Shown here piece by piece: positions 1 to 7,278 of a DNA stretch of 28,147 nucleotides (positions within the stretch are counted from its first letter, which is position 1; every line of letters starts with the position of its first letter). Origin of the DNA: Coneutiohabitans thermophilus (GTDB taxonomy: Bacteria > Zhuqueibacterota > Zhuqueibacteria > Zhuqueibacterales > Zhuqueibacteraceae). The notes beneath the pieces are model-generated. The model ran no database searches. It saw only the letters and a list, made by a program, of their open reading frames with translations, and was not told the origin of the DNA. Made by a program: the position numbers and the translations under genes. The stretch spans positions 1 to 28,147 of the forward strand of contig JAPDQY010000073.1 in NCBI GenBank assembly GCA_034505235.1, read 5' to 3'.

Positions 1-18
1 CATCTTGCGTGTCTTTAA

Positions 19-157
19 ACTCGGTCAGGAGTGGCCTGTCGAATTTCCCATGAGCTGGCGCGGTTTTTTCGAGGAGGGCCAAGTAGGTCACTCCTGACGG
101 AGTTTTGGGAAATGCGAGATGCCGCTTCACTAAAAAACAGTTCACTCCGACCGGAGT
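19..157. repeat. Three short ACTCC-GGAGT palindromic repeats
   Basis: Three related imperfect palindromes lie within 140 bases. The first, around 19-36, reads ACTCCTGACCGAGT on the minus strand. The second, around 89-103, is ACTCC-TGAC-GGAGT. The third, at 144-157, is ACTCCG-AC-CGGAGT. Positions 24-33 and 89-98 are also exact 10-base inverted repeats of each other, so the first two units are in opposite orientation. This pattern suggests a dispersed small palindromic element or a cluster of protein-binding sites. Which of the two cannot be decided from this window. Confidence 0.5.
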
Positions 158-256
158 TGACAGCGTGTTTGCCTGCAAAATTTTTTATGTACCACCCCTT
201 GGGTGGTTGGGCGTCGTGATCAAAGCGGTGTTTCTCGCGGAGGGGATCGATCTGGG

Positions 257-483
257 TGCAAAATTCAGGTGTAAACTGACGTGTGCGCGCAGTGACAGCG
301 GGCAAAGTTGTCTCCTGAAATTTTGCACGGGTCATGTTGCCCTCACCACCTGCGGTTGCAATCGCAGGCTCGAAGCGCGAGCCGGCTGAAGGCCGGCTTG
401 TCACCCGGTTGGCGGGCAGCCGCCTTCAGGCGGTTTCAGCGTTGAGGGAAAGGTGGCAAAAAGAAGATGCAAAATTCAGGTGT
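257..483. repeat. TGCAAAATTCAGG repeat, direct and inverted copies
   Basis: The 16-base string TGCAAAATTCAGGTGT occurs exactly at 257-272 and again at 468-483. An inverted copy with one extra A, CCTGAAATTTTGCA, lies at 314-327. A partial copy, TGCAAAATT, is at 174-182. The first copy and the inverted copy could pair as the two ends of a roughly 70-base inverted-repeat element. No coding capacity lies inside it. Confidence 0.5.
380..433. repeat. REP-like inverted hairpin pair
   Basis: The first hairpin, at 380-398, has 7-base arms AGCCGGC/GCCGGCT around loop TGAAG. The second, at 420-433, has arms CCGCC/GGCGG around loop TTCA. Read on the opposite strand the second becomes CCGCCTGAAGGCGG, close to the first unit, so the two are related copies in inverted orientation. 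Paired, inverted, GC-rich intergenic palindromes are the usual layout of REP/BIME elements. Membership of a genome-wide family is inferred. Confidence 0.45.
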
Positions 484-600
484 CAGAAGTTGTGTCGTGA
501 TTTTGACTGAGCCTTTGGCACACAGGCAAAAATTCCCACGGGCCAGTCCGTCAGATGAGAACAGATTGCCGGAGCGTGCCGCCGGCATAAAAACGGCAGC

Positions 601-1512
601 TCATCGCCGCGGCGAAGCCTCGAGCCTGGGATAGTAGTACAACCGCACCGGCAGGCCGCGCAGCGATTCACTCAGCGTATAGTAGCCTTTGCCCTGCGCC
701 TGCCAGGCCACGGCCTCGCCTTGCGGTTCGAGAATGTAGGGCACGGGCGTGGCCGGTTGAGCGAAGGCCTGCCACAGATTCTGATCCGGCTGCCTCGGCC
801 AAAAGTAGATCGCGACGTAGGTTTTGATCAGAATGCCGTCACCGGACGGCGAAATGTCGCCGGCAACCACACCCCCCAAGCGCAAGGTCGCGACGTGCTC
901 GAGTGTGAGCGTGCCCGAAGTCGGCTGCGGATACGCGGCACGATACACGCGGGCAATGGTGTCCTGCTTGCTGACGATGTAAAGATCCCTGGTCAGTGGA
1001 TCGAGCATGAGTGTTTCGGCGTCACGGCTGCCATCGGGATAGCGCACCGTGATCGTTTCCACGCCGGTGAGCGTGGTGTCGAGCGGAGATGGTCGCGGCC
1101 GCACGCGCGGCTCGGGGACACGATGGATGGTTTTGAGGGAAGGTGAGGAAGAGGTGTGGCCCAGATCACCGATGTAGAGATAATCCACGCCCGGCAGCGG
1201 CCCCGGCCCCAGGGCGAGATCCTCCCAATCGCGCGCGGTTACGCCGGCGAGCCTGAAGGTGCCGAGATGTCTGCCGTGGGTGTCGAGCGCGAACAACCGG
1301 CTGTCATCGCCCGAGTCGTTGTGTGTCCACAACACGGCGGTATTTTTCCGGCTGGCGGCGAGTCCGGAGGCTTCGGTGAGCAGCCGGCAGGCGACCACGC
1401 CGCAATCGATCCGGCTGCCGAATTGGGGAGTTTGCGCGTGGGCGGTGCGTGACGTCAGATACAACACTGCGCCAGCCGCCACCAGCACCCTCCAGCGAAG
1501 GCTTGCGATCAT
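601..1512 (-). CDS. Exported beta-propeller protein of unknown function
   Basis: This is a 303-residue protein with an N-terminal signal peptide: a basic start, a hydrophobic stretch to about residue 20, and an AHA-Q cleavage site near residue 26. The body contains motifs such as SGLAASRKN, WTHNDSGDDSRLFALD and DWEDLALGPG. These recur in secreted, SdiA-regulated or NHL-like beta-propeller proteins. No catalytic residues can be named. Its start codon overlaps the stop of the upstream HExxH peptidase gene by one base (TGATG), which indicates translational coupling. A periplasmic or extracellular location is inferred from the signal peptide, and the propeller fold from repeat-like motifs. Confidence 0.72.
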   Translation of the reverse strand: MIASLRWRVLVAAGAVLYLTSRTAHAQTPQFGSRIDCGVVACRLLTEASGLAASRKNTAVLWTHNDSGDDSRLFALDTHGRHLGTFRLAGVTARDWEDLALGPGPLPGVDYLYIGDLGHTSSSPSLKTIHRVPEPRVRPRPSPLDTTLTGVETITVRYPDGSRDAETLMLDPLTRDLYIVSKQDTIARVYRAAYPQPTSGTLTLEHVATLRLGGVVAGDISPSGDGILIKTYVAIYFWPRQPDQNLWQAFAQPATPVPYILEPQGEAVAWQAQGKGYYTLSESLRGLPVRLYYYPRLEASPRR

Positions 1513-2045
1513 CAGGCCTCCGGTTTCTCCCGGCCGGCTGTTTCGAACAACGAAAGCTGCCCCGTGGCAGAAGCGGCGCGGCAGCGGCTCAAGGCGTGCA
1601 GCTCCTGCTCCAGCCAGCGGATGTACTGCCGGTGGGTCTTTCTGATTTCGAGGGCGCGCAGGCAGAGCGCACGCACTGCCGGTGCGAAGGCCGGCCAGTG
1701 CTGCCGCACGACGGCGGGCAGGCGCAAATAGGCCGGTGCCTCATCGCAGAACAGCGGGCTGCGCGCCAGCGTCCAGATGTCGCATTGTTTTTCGCCCCCG
1801 GGAATGCCATTTTGGCCCTGGACCAAATGTGTCAACTCATGGCCGATGGTGTTGTAGCTCACCTTGCGGGCGCGCAGGCGAATCAGGTTTTGCTCGCGAA
1901 TGGCGGCGCCGAGATGCACGCGGGTGTAGCCCACCGTGATGGTTTGCCCCTGCAGCTCGGGAAAATGGTGCAGGGCATGGTGCAGCATCTGCACCAGCCG
2001 CCGGCTCAGGCGCTTTTGCATCGCGGGCGTGAAACGAAAAGGCAC
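1512..2045 (-). CDS. Putative zinc metallopeptidase with HELTH motif
   Basis: The protein is 177 residues from the proposed GTG start and carries the zinc-binding, catalytic HExxH motif as IGHELTHLV near residues 67-75. A downstream acidic segment, CDEAPAYL, could supply the third ligand, as in gluzincins. The specific peptidase family is not recognised, though the motif setting resembles DUF4157 or SprT-like domains. There is no signal peptide, so it is probably cytoplasmic. The GTG at 2045 has AGGAGG just upstream with a short 2-base spacer and begins 19 bases after the rhodanese stop. An in-frame ATG at 2111 would overlap the rhodanese gene by 47 bases. A later ATG at 2021 has no ribosome binding site. 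The gene lies between the rhodanese and the beta-propeller genes in one apparent operon. Confidence 0.7.
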   Translation of the reverse strand: MPFRFTPAMQKRLSRRLVQMLHHALHHFPELQGQTITVGYTRVHLGAAIREQNLIRLRARKVSYNTIGHELTHLVQGQNGIPGGEKQCDIWTLARSPLFCDEAPAYLRLPAVVRQHWPAFAPAVRALCLRALEIRKTHRQYIRWLEQELHALSRCRAASATGQLSLFETAGREKPEA

Positions 2046-2064
2046 GGCCTCCTCGGGGTGGTTT

Positions 2065-2382
2065 TTAATAGACCGGCACCGACGGGTCAACCGTTCGTGA
2101 CCACTGCGCAATGCCGCCGCGCAGATTCATGACATTTCTGAAGCCCTGCTGCTCGAGAAAGCGGCAGACTTGCATACTGCGCCCGCCGTGATGGCAGTAG
2201 ACAACGATGGTGTCTTCCGGATTCATTTCCCCCAGACGATGCGGTATGGCGCGCATGGGGATGTGGAGGGCGCCGTCGATTTTGCAATAGTCCACTTCGG
2301 ACTGCTCCCGGACATCCAACAGCACGATGGCCTCACCCCGCAGGCGGCGCTGGTGCAGTTCCAATGGATCGATTTGCTTCAT
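2065..2382 (-). CDS. Rhodanese-like domain protein
   Basis: This is a single-domain rhodanese of 105 residues. Typical features are LLDVREQSEVDYCKIDGALHIPM at about residues 21-43 and the active-site loop CHHGGRS at 63-69, with catalytic Cys63. That cysteine would carry a persulfide during sulfur transfer, and the GGRS loop fits sulfurtransferases of the GlpE/PspE type rather than arsenate reductases. There is no signal peptide, so it should be cytoplasmic. GGAGG lies five bases upstream of the ATG. It is the first gene of the minus-strand cluster, but nothing in its neighbours identifies the sulfur acceptor. Confidence 0.9.
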   Translation of the reverse strand: MKQIDPLELHQRRLRGEAIVLLDVREQSEVDYCKIDGALHIPMRAIPHRLGEMNPEDTIVVYCHHGGRSMQVCRFLEQQGFRNVMNLRGGIAQWSRTVDPSVPVY

Positions 2383-2735
2383 CTGGCCTCCGTCAGCTCG
2401 TTGCTTGATTTGAAAAGGGAGCCGAAAATAAGGAAATCCATTCCGGCAAGCAAGCCCAAAGAACAGCCGCCATCGGTGTCAGGATCAGACTCCAAAAATC
2501 CCTCCGCGAAAGCAGCACGCCCATGGAAAAAGCCATTTCGTGGGGTTCATTTTCGCGGGAGAAAAGTCGTGACGCCTTTGGCAAACGGTCGAATTTCGAA
2601 AGCCGGGCTGCTCAATAGTCGAAGCAATCTCCCAGCAACATGTGGCATAACGCCGACTTCCCTGCCTGCCGGCAACAGCTTTGTGCCGCGCGCTTCGCCA
2701 AGATCCGCGGGCCTGCAACCCGCGCGAAATTTTGC

Positions 2736-2765
2736 TTGACTTTCTTCGCCCAGCCTGCCTATACT
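2736..2765 (+). promoter_or_regulatory. Sigma-70-type promoter for the TonB-receptor locus
   Basis: A -35 box TTGACT (2736-2741) and a -10 box TATACT (2760-2765) are separated by 18 bases. Each differs from the sigma-70 consensus at a single position. Transcription would start near 2772, about 80 bases before the ATG at 2853. The stretch is AT-richer than its surroundings. This is one of the two best promoters visible in the window. Confidence 0.7.
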
Positions 2766-2770
2766 GGCCG

Positions 2771-2810
2771 CACCTGCTCGGAATAAACCGTTGCAGGTGG
2801 GCATTGCAAC
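2771..2810 (+). promoter_or_regulatory. Overlapping inverted repeats in the leader or operator
   Basis: Two inverted repeats share bases just after the predicted transcription start. CACCTGC (2771-2777) pairs with GCAGGTG (2793-2799), and GTTGCA (2790-2795) pairs with TGCAAC (2805-2810). Both cannot form at once in RNA. The second, a 6-9-6 palindrome, also has the size of a dimeric repressor operator, for example for a Fur-family metal regulator. Either role is inferred. Confidence 0.35.
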
Positions 2811-2852
2811 AGGCAGTGAGATTTGCCTCATCAAAAAATCAGAGATGGAGTC

Positions 2853-3194
2853 ATGAAGAAAAACTGGCGAGCCCCGGTCGCCGCACTCATGAGCGCGGTC
2901 TTTCTCCTGCTCACAGTGACGGCGGAACTGGCGCATCGGCACGGCAGTCAGCCGGCCGAATTGCGACTGCTTGCAACGGACAATGCCACGGGCAAATCCC
3001 CGGGCATGGCCGGCAAAAGCCAGGATTGCGTTGCCTGTCTGCTGTCGCTGACGCAGTCTGCAGTTGCAGCAAACCTTCTTTGCATGGACCTGCCGTCTGT
3101 CGTTTCGTTTCTGCCTCTCACTGAACCTGCTTTTCATAGTGCCGCTCCGGCGCTCTTCTGCACCCTGCGTGCCCCTCCTGCTGTCCCTGCCTGA
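2853..3194 (+). CDS. Small exported His/Cys protein, possibly DUF2946-like
   Basis: This is a 113-residue protein starting with MKKNWRAP, followed by a hydrophobic signal or membrane segment (about residues 8-26). After it come a histidine cluster, ELAHRHG, and a DCVACLL motif around residue 58. An early His pair and a CxxC-type motif, in a gene next to a TonB-dependent receptor, are the hallmarks of DUF2946-type proteins linked to copper or other metals. The match is by pattern only. GGAG lies close upstream of this ATG and the promoter at 2736-2765 precedes it. An earlier in-frame start at 2823 would add ten residues ahead of the signal peptide and is less likely. A periplasmic or inner-membrane role in metal handling is inferred. 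Confidence 0.6.
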   Translation: MKKNWRAPVAALMSAVFLLLTVTAELAHRHGSQPAELRLLATDNATGKSPGMAGKSQDCVACLLSLTQSAVAANLLCMDLPSVVSFLPLTEPAFHSAAPALFCTLRAPPAVPA

Positions 3195-3651
3195 AAGCAT
3201 TTTCCCCACAATTACGGTGTTCTCCGGCGGCGTGAAGCGCCTCCCGCTTTCCGTCATCGTGCGAGTTGCCAGCAGGCCATCTGCGCTGCCTGGTCCCGGG
3301 CAGACGATGTCATCTGCTGTCGTGTGATCATGCCTGTGCCTGCAAGGCAGCCGGCAGCTTGACGGGGCGGGCCGCAGTGCTTCATCCCGGCCGGAATGCG
3401 CCAAATCATCGCCTTTCTGATTGTACCGGCATCTGGTCTGTGACTGGCCGGCAGCCGTTTTGCCACATGGCGGTTTGAAGCTGCTGCCGGGGTGCGTGCA
3501 AGGCGAGGGTCAGCCCGTGCGCCTGCACACTGCATGCGCTGCCCGCACCACTTCGGCAGTGGGAGCGCAGGCAGAACTGCCGTCTGAAACGAGTCTGCCG
3601 GCCATGCGCCGCGGAAAGGCCTCATGGTTTTTCCATCTGCGAGGTTGGAAA
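3195..3651. other. Intergenic region upstream of the TonB receptor
   Basis: The receptor's reading frame stays open back to 3421, but the translation before 3652 has no signal peptide or domain. A 231-base extension is therefore rejected. The stretch contains an inverted repeat CCGGCAGC (3448-3455) / GCTGCCGG (3483-3490), enclosing a smaller palindrome GCCACATGGC (3462-3471). I looked for cobalamin-riboswitch landmarks, because such receptors are often B12-controlled, and found none. No clear promoter or terminator is visible. Confidence 0.5.
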
Positions 3652-6009
3652 ATGTCATTGCCTAGTCTGAGATATTGGCTCGTGTTTTTGTATTTGGGGC
3701 TGGCCCTGCCAGACGGTGTTGCCCGGCAGGAACCGACAGTTGTCCGATTTTTCGGACGGGTGATCGACAAGCAAACGAAGCAGCCGCTGCCCGGTGCCCA
3801 GGTTTATCTTCCCGAGTTGCGGCGCGGCACGGTCACGGATGACCATGGCCGTTTCACCATCCCCGCCATCCCCACGGGCAGGCACCACGTGCGCTGCCAG
3901 TTGCTGGGCTATGCAGATTGTGAAGAGCATCTGCTGCTGCAGGAGGATACAGAGCATATCTTTCAACTCGAGGCAGAGCCTGTGGCGGCGCCGGCCGTGA
4001 CGGTCACTGCCGAACGCTTTGCCCGGGACAAGCCTGGCGGCAGCGACCGCGCGCTGGCAGTGTTGCGCGGAGAGCGCCTGGAGAAGGCGCGCGGCCAGTC
4101 ATTGGGCGAAACTCTCGAGGGGATCGCCGGCGTGACGGTTTTACAAACCGGACCGGCGGTGGTCAAGCCGGTGGTGCGCGGTCTGCACAGCGATCGCGTG
4201 CTGGTCTTGAATGCCGGCGTGACACAGGAGGGCCAGCAATGGGGCGGGGAGCATGCCCCGGAAATCGATCCATTTGCACCGGCACGCATCGAAGTGTTGA
4301 AAGGCGCTGCCGGCGTGCAATACGGCGTTGGTGCCATCGGCGGTGTGATTCGCGTCGAGCCGCGGCCGCTGCGCGAGCACCCGGGTTGGGGCGGCGAGTT
4401 TTGGCTCAATGGTTTCTCGAACAATCTGCAAGCGGCGGGCTCGCTTTTGCTCGAAGGCGCGCCGCGGCAGATGCCGGGCCTGGCCTGGCGACTGCAAGGC
4501 AGTGTGCGCCGCGCTGGTGACGCCCGCACGCCGGATTTCAACATCCGCAACTCCGGTTTTGCCGAACGCAGCGGTTCGCTCGGTTTGGGCTATGACAAAG
4601 GCGGCGTCACCACCGAGGTGTATTTCAGCCACTTCGGCACCGAGCTGGGAATTTTCACGGGTTCACACCTCGGCAACCTCACGGACTTGCTGCGCGCCAT
4701 CGCACGCGGCCGGCCCGCCACAGACAGCGACTTCAGCTATGAAATCCGGCCGCCGAAGCAGACCATCAGCCACAATCTGTTGTCGGTGCGTTCCAGCCTG
4801 CCCGCGGGACGACTGGGCCGGCTGCACTTGCAGTACGGCTGGCAACAAAACCATCGCCAGGAGTTCGACGCCCACAAGCCGTACAACGATTCGCTGGCGG
4901 CATTGAACCGGGCCTCCCTCGATCTCACGCTGACCACGCACGCTGTGGACCTGACCTTTGCTCACCATCCCTGGCGCAATCTCTTCGGCAAGCTCGGCGT
5001 GAGCGGCATGCGCCAGGGCAATGTGCAAGCCGGAACCATTCTGTTGATCCCTAATTTTCGCGCCCACACCGGCGGCGCATATGTTCTCGAGACCTGGACA
5101 CACGGCGCCTGGACCATCAACGCCGGCTTCCGCTTCGATGCCCGCGTACAACGGGTTTACCGCCGGATCAATCGTGAAGTCGTTACCACCGTGCATCGTT
5201 ATCACAACTTCACCACGGTGGCGGGGGCAATTTATCAGTTCGCGCCCTCCTGGGCGCTGGCCGCGAATCTCGGCACCGCCTGGCGGCCACCCGGCATTAA
5301 TGAGCTTTACAGCAATGGCGTGCATCACGGCACCGCACAATTCGAGATCGGCGATCCCGGCCTGACCCGCGAGCGCAGCTTCAATTTCGATGTCACGCTC
5401 AAACAGCAGGGCAAGCGCAGTCGTCTGGAGTTCAGTGCCTACCGCAACCGGCTGCATGACTTCATTTTCCTGTTTCCGCAACCCGAGCCGACGCTCACCA
5501 TTCGCGGCGCCTTTCCCACCTTCCGTTTTCAGCAGGCCGATGCCGTCATCGCCGGCGCGGACGGCATGGCCCAGTTTCAATTGACGGATTTCTTCGAACT
5601 GGGCGTGAGTGCGGCCGTCGTGCGCGGCCAAAACCTCGAAACCAGGGAGCCGCTGTTTCATATGCCGGCGGACCGCCTGCGCTTGTTCACCTCCTGGCGG
5701 GTGCCGGCGCCGGCTCTCCTGCGCGAAACCCATCTCGACCTGGCGGGCACGTTCGTACGCCGGCAAACCCGCGTGCCGAAAAATGCCGATTATGCGCCAC
5801 CGCCTGCTCCTTATGCGCTGTTGGACCTGAGCCTGGGTGGCAACTTCGCCGTGGCCGCACTGCCGGTCAGTTTCGAACTCACCGTGCAAAATCTGCTCAA
5901 CACCGCGTATCGCGATTATCTGAGCCGCTATCGTTACTTCATCGACGATCCCGGCCGGAGCTGGATTTTGCGTCTGCACACCTCGTTTGGCCTGCCGCCG
6001 CAGGAGTAG
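3652..6009 (+). CDS. TonB-dependent outer-membrane receptor, probable metal uptake
   Basis: This 785-residue outer-membrane receptor would import a ligand using energy passed on by TonB. The order is: signal peptide (1 to about 25), carboxypeptidase-regulatory-like domain (FFGRVIDKQTKQPLPGAQV onward, about 30-110), TonB-box-like AVTVTAER (about 115-122), plug (about 130-250) with VVRGLHSDRVLVLNAG and EGQQWGGEHAPE (193-204), then the beta-barrel to the C-terminus. The barrel includes the conserved WRPPGINELYSNGVHHGT segment. The GQQWG-EH-PE plug motif is typical of receptors in Bacteroidota-like genomes thought to import zinc or other metals. The ATG has GAGG seven bases upstream and is followed directly by the signal peptide. 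The lipoprotein downstream commonly accompanies such receptors. The substrate is inferred, not shown. Confidence 0.88.
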   Translation: MSLPSLRYWLVFLYLGLALPDGVARQEPTVVRFFGRVIDKQTKQPLPGAQVYLPELRRGTVTDDHGRFTIPAIPTGRHHVRCQLLGYADCEEHLLLQEDTEHIFQLEAEPVAAPAVTVTAERFARDKPGGSDRALAVLRGERLEKARGQSLGETLEGIAGVTVLQTGPAVVKPVVRGLHSDRVLVLNAGVTQEGQQWGGEHAPEIDPFAPARIEVLKGAAGVQYGVGAIGGVIRVEPRPLREHPGWGGEFWLNGFSNNLQAAGSLLLEGAPRQMPGLAWRLQGSVRRAGDARTPDFNIRNSGFAERSGSLGLGYDKGGVTTEVYFSHFGTELGIFTGSHLGNLTDLLRAIARGRPATDSDFSYEIRPPKQTISHNLLSVRSSLPAGRLGRLHLQYGWQQNHRQEFDAHKPYNDSLAALNRASLDLTLTTHAVDLTFAHHPWRNLFGKLGVSGMRQGNVQAGTILLIPNFRAHTGGAYVLETWTHGAWTINAGFRFDARVQRVYRRINREVVTTVHRYHNFTTVAGAIYQFAPSWALAANLGTAWRPPGINELYSNGVHHGTAQFEIGDPGLTRERSFNFDVTLKQQGKRSRLEFSAYRNRLHDFIFLFPQPEPTLTIRGAFPTFRFQQADAVIAGADGMAQFQLTDFFELGVSAAVVRGQNLETREPLFHMPADRLRLFTSWRVPAPALLRETHLDLAGTFVRRQTRVPKNADYAPPPAPYALLDLSLGGNFAVAALPVSFELTVQNLLNTAYRDYLSRYRYFIDDPGRSWILRLHTSFGLPPQE

Positions 6010-6232
6010 CACATCGCCCGAGCCATCATCTTGACAACAGCCAGGAGGCTTTTCTCCAATCCGGATTTGTTCGGGATGAGGAAAATTCCAGAAGGTTTCT
6101 GCTCCGGTCTGGCCATCAGAATTCGCGCAATCTGCCTCAAACCGGCGTGGTGCCCACCGGCTCAGCCGGGGAAAATTTTGGAAACAGGCCCCCGTTCACC
6201 TCTGAACTCATAAACTAAAAAGGAGTCACACG

Positions 6233-6823
6233 ATGCAATCTTTCATCCCTCTTCGTCCTGCCGCGCTGTTGTTCATGTTGCCGTTGTTGCTGATGTGGTG
6301 GGGTTGCGAAAAAGATCCCGCCTCACCCGAGGAAGACAATGAACAGGAATTGATCACCAAAGTGGTTTTGACGCTGACGGAAAGCGGCTCCGGCAGCACG
6401 GTCACGGCGACCTACAACGATCCCGACGGCCCGGGCGGCATGGCGCCCACGATTGGTTCGCTCACCGTGAAGGCCGGCAGCACGTACGCGGGAACCATCG
6501 AGGTGTTCGATGAAACCAAGACGCCGGCGGTCAACCTCACGGACGAGATCAAGGAGGAAGCGGATGCGCACCAGTTTTTCTACACCCCGCAGGGTGAGCT
6601 TGCCGGCCGGCTGGTGGTGACGATCACCGACAAGGACAGCAAGAACCTGCCGCTGGGGCTGGTTTTCCATGTGACGGTGACCGCCGGCCCGCCGGTGACC
6701 GGGTCTGCCACCAACTCGTTGAATGTGGTCTTGAGTCATTACGACAAGGATACCAAGAACGGTCGGGACCGCAGCGATGAATCCGACATTGACATCAACG
6801 TGCCGGTGGGCATCGTCAATTAA
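6233..6823 (+). CDS. Lipoprotein partner of the TonB receptor
   Basis: This is a 196-residue lipoprotein. The hydrophobic signal ends in WWGC, with Cys25 as the expected lipidation site, followed by the acidic EKDPASPEEDNEQE stretch common in lipoproteins of this superphylum. The mature part (LITKVVLTLT, DPDGPGG, YAGTIEVFDE, EEADAHQFFY and a late DESDIDI) matches a family of Bacteroidota lipoproteins found beside TonB-dependent receptors, often named type 1 periplasmic binding fold superfamily. The repeated Asp/Glu/His-rich segments could bind metal, which is inference. AAGGAG lies eight bases before the ATG, and the gene follows the receptor by 223 bases. It probably sits on the outer membrane and helps ligand capture. 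Confidence 0.8.
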   Translation: MQSFIPLRPAALLFMLPLLLMWWGCEKDPASPEEDNEQELITKVVLTLTESGSGSTVTATYNDPDGPGGMAPTIGSLTVKAGSTYAGTIEVFDETKTPAVNLTDEIKEEADAHQFFYTPQGELAGRLVVTITDKDSKNLPLGLVFHVTVTAGPPVTGSATNSLNVVLSHYDKDTKNGRDRSDESDIDINVPVGIVN

Positions 6824-6878
6824 CCGGTCGCAAACCGGACGCGCCTGAACCAAAAGAAAAACTTCCCGCCAAACGGCG

Positions 6879-6917
6879 AAGCCGCAAAGAAGGCACAAAC
6901 TCTGCTCTTTGCGGCTT
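6879..6917 (+). terminator. Long inverted repeat downstream of the lipoprotein gene
   Basis: AAGCCGCAAAG (6879-6889) and CTTTGCGGCTT (6907-6917) form a perfect 11-base stem with a 17-base loop, 56 bases after the lipoprotein stop. The right arm runs into a T/G-rich stretch (TGTGTGTTTG), not a clean U-tract. It may be a weak terminator, or a remnant of the CTTTGCGGCTTTG-type intergenic repeat seen in many environmental genomes. Confidence 0.4.
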
Positions 6918-6939
6918 TGTGTGTTTGCACGTGGTTTTT

Positions 6940-6959
6940 GTTGCCTGCAAACAGGCAAC
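6940..6959 (+). repeat. Perfect 8-base hairpin
   Basis: GTTGCCTG (6940-6947) and CAGGCAAC (6952-6959) form a perfect stem with a CAAA loop. T residues precede it and none follow, so it is not a standard intrinsic terminator on either strand. It lies 22 bases after the longer inverted repeat. Confidence 0.45.
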
Positions 6960-7278
6960 TGCTGCACCTCCGGTGTTGGTAGTTGCCGCCCAAAACATTG
7001 GCAACGGGTGTATTGGAAGGATGAGGAGCTGCGGGCGGTTGAAAAGCATTTTCAGCCCGCCCAAGGACAGGGAGCCGCCCGCGGCGTCAAAGGCGGAAAC
7101 TGTGTTCGGACAAGTCCGGCAACCTGGCGTGCCGGCCTCACGGTTGAGCAGGCAGGGCTTGCGTTTTGCATTTCTTCTGTTTATTTGAAGGCACGTGCGA
7201 ACGCGGACACGAGAAGAAGCTGAAAAAATAAGATCGGGATACCGCGAAATTCTTTTTCCCAACGAGCCGGAGGAGGAC

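Larger units (their letters stand above)
1..600. other. Non-coding repeat-rich region
   Basis: No convincing gene was found. The only open frames have arginine/serine-rich, low-information translations and no ribosome binding site. The stretch carries three families of short repeats, listed separately: ACTCC-GGAGT palindromes, copies of TGCAAAATTCAGG in both orientations, and a REP-like hairpin pair. It lies downstream of the convergent end of the minus-strand cluster that stops at 601. A gene running in from the left of the window cannot be excluded. Confidence 0.6.
2383..2852. other. Divergent intergenic region with promoter and leader
   Basis: This 470-base gap separates the minus-strand rhodanese cluster from the plus-strand TonB-receptor locus. 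The open frames crossing it have no ribosome binding site and no recognisable protein. It holds the plus-strand promoter at 2736-2765 and a structured leader at 2771-2810. The promoter of the rhodanese cluster should also lie here, but I could not identify a convincing one. Confidence 0.6.
6824..7278. other. Intergenic region with two hairpins
   Basis: No gene is supported in this 455-base gap. Open frames here lack ribosome binding sites and recognisable domains. It contains two strong hairpins, listed separately, and a weaker inverted repeat GTTGCC (6982-6987) / GGCAAC (7000-7005). The tricorn-like gene's ribosome binding site, GGAGGAGG, lies at its right end (7269-7276). Confidence 0.6.

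Noticed and set aside
3421..3651. N-terminal extension of the TonB receptor
   Set aside because: The added 77 residues would sit before the signal peptide and show no domain. The ATG at 3652 starts directly at the signal peptide and has GAGG upstream.
3195..3651. Cobalamin riboswitch upstream of the TonB receptor
   Set aside because: The conserved B12-box and core segments are absent. Only a generic inverted repeat is present.
4663..6012. A 449-codon minus-strand open frame
   Set aside because: It is a shadow of the TonB-dependent receptor, whose barrel sequence is well conserved on the plus strand.
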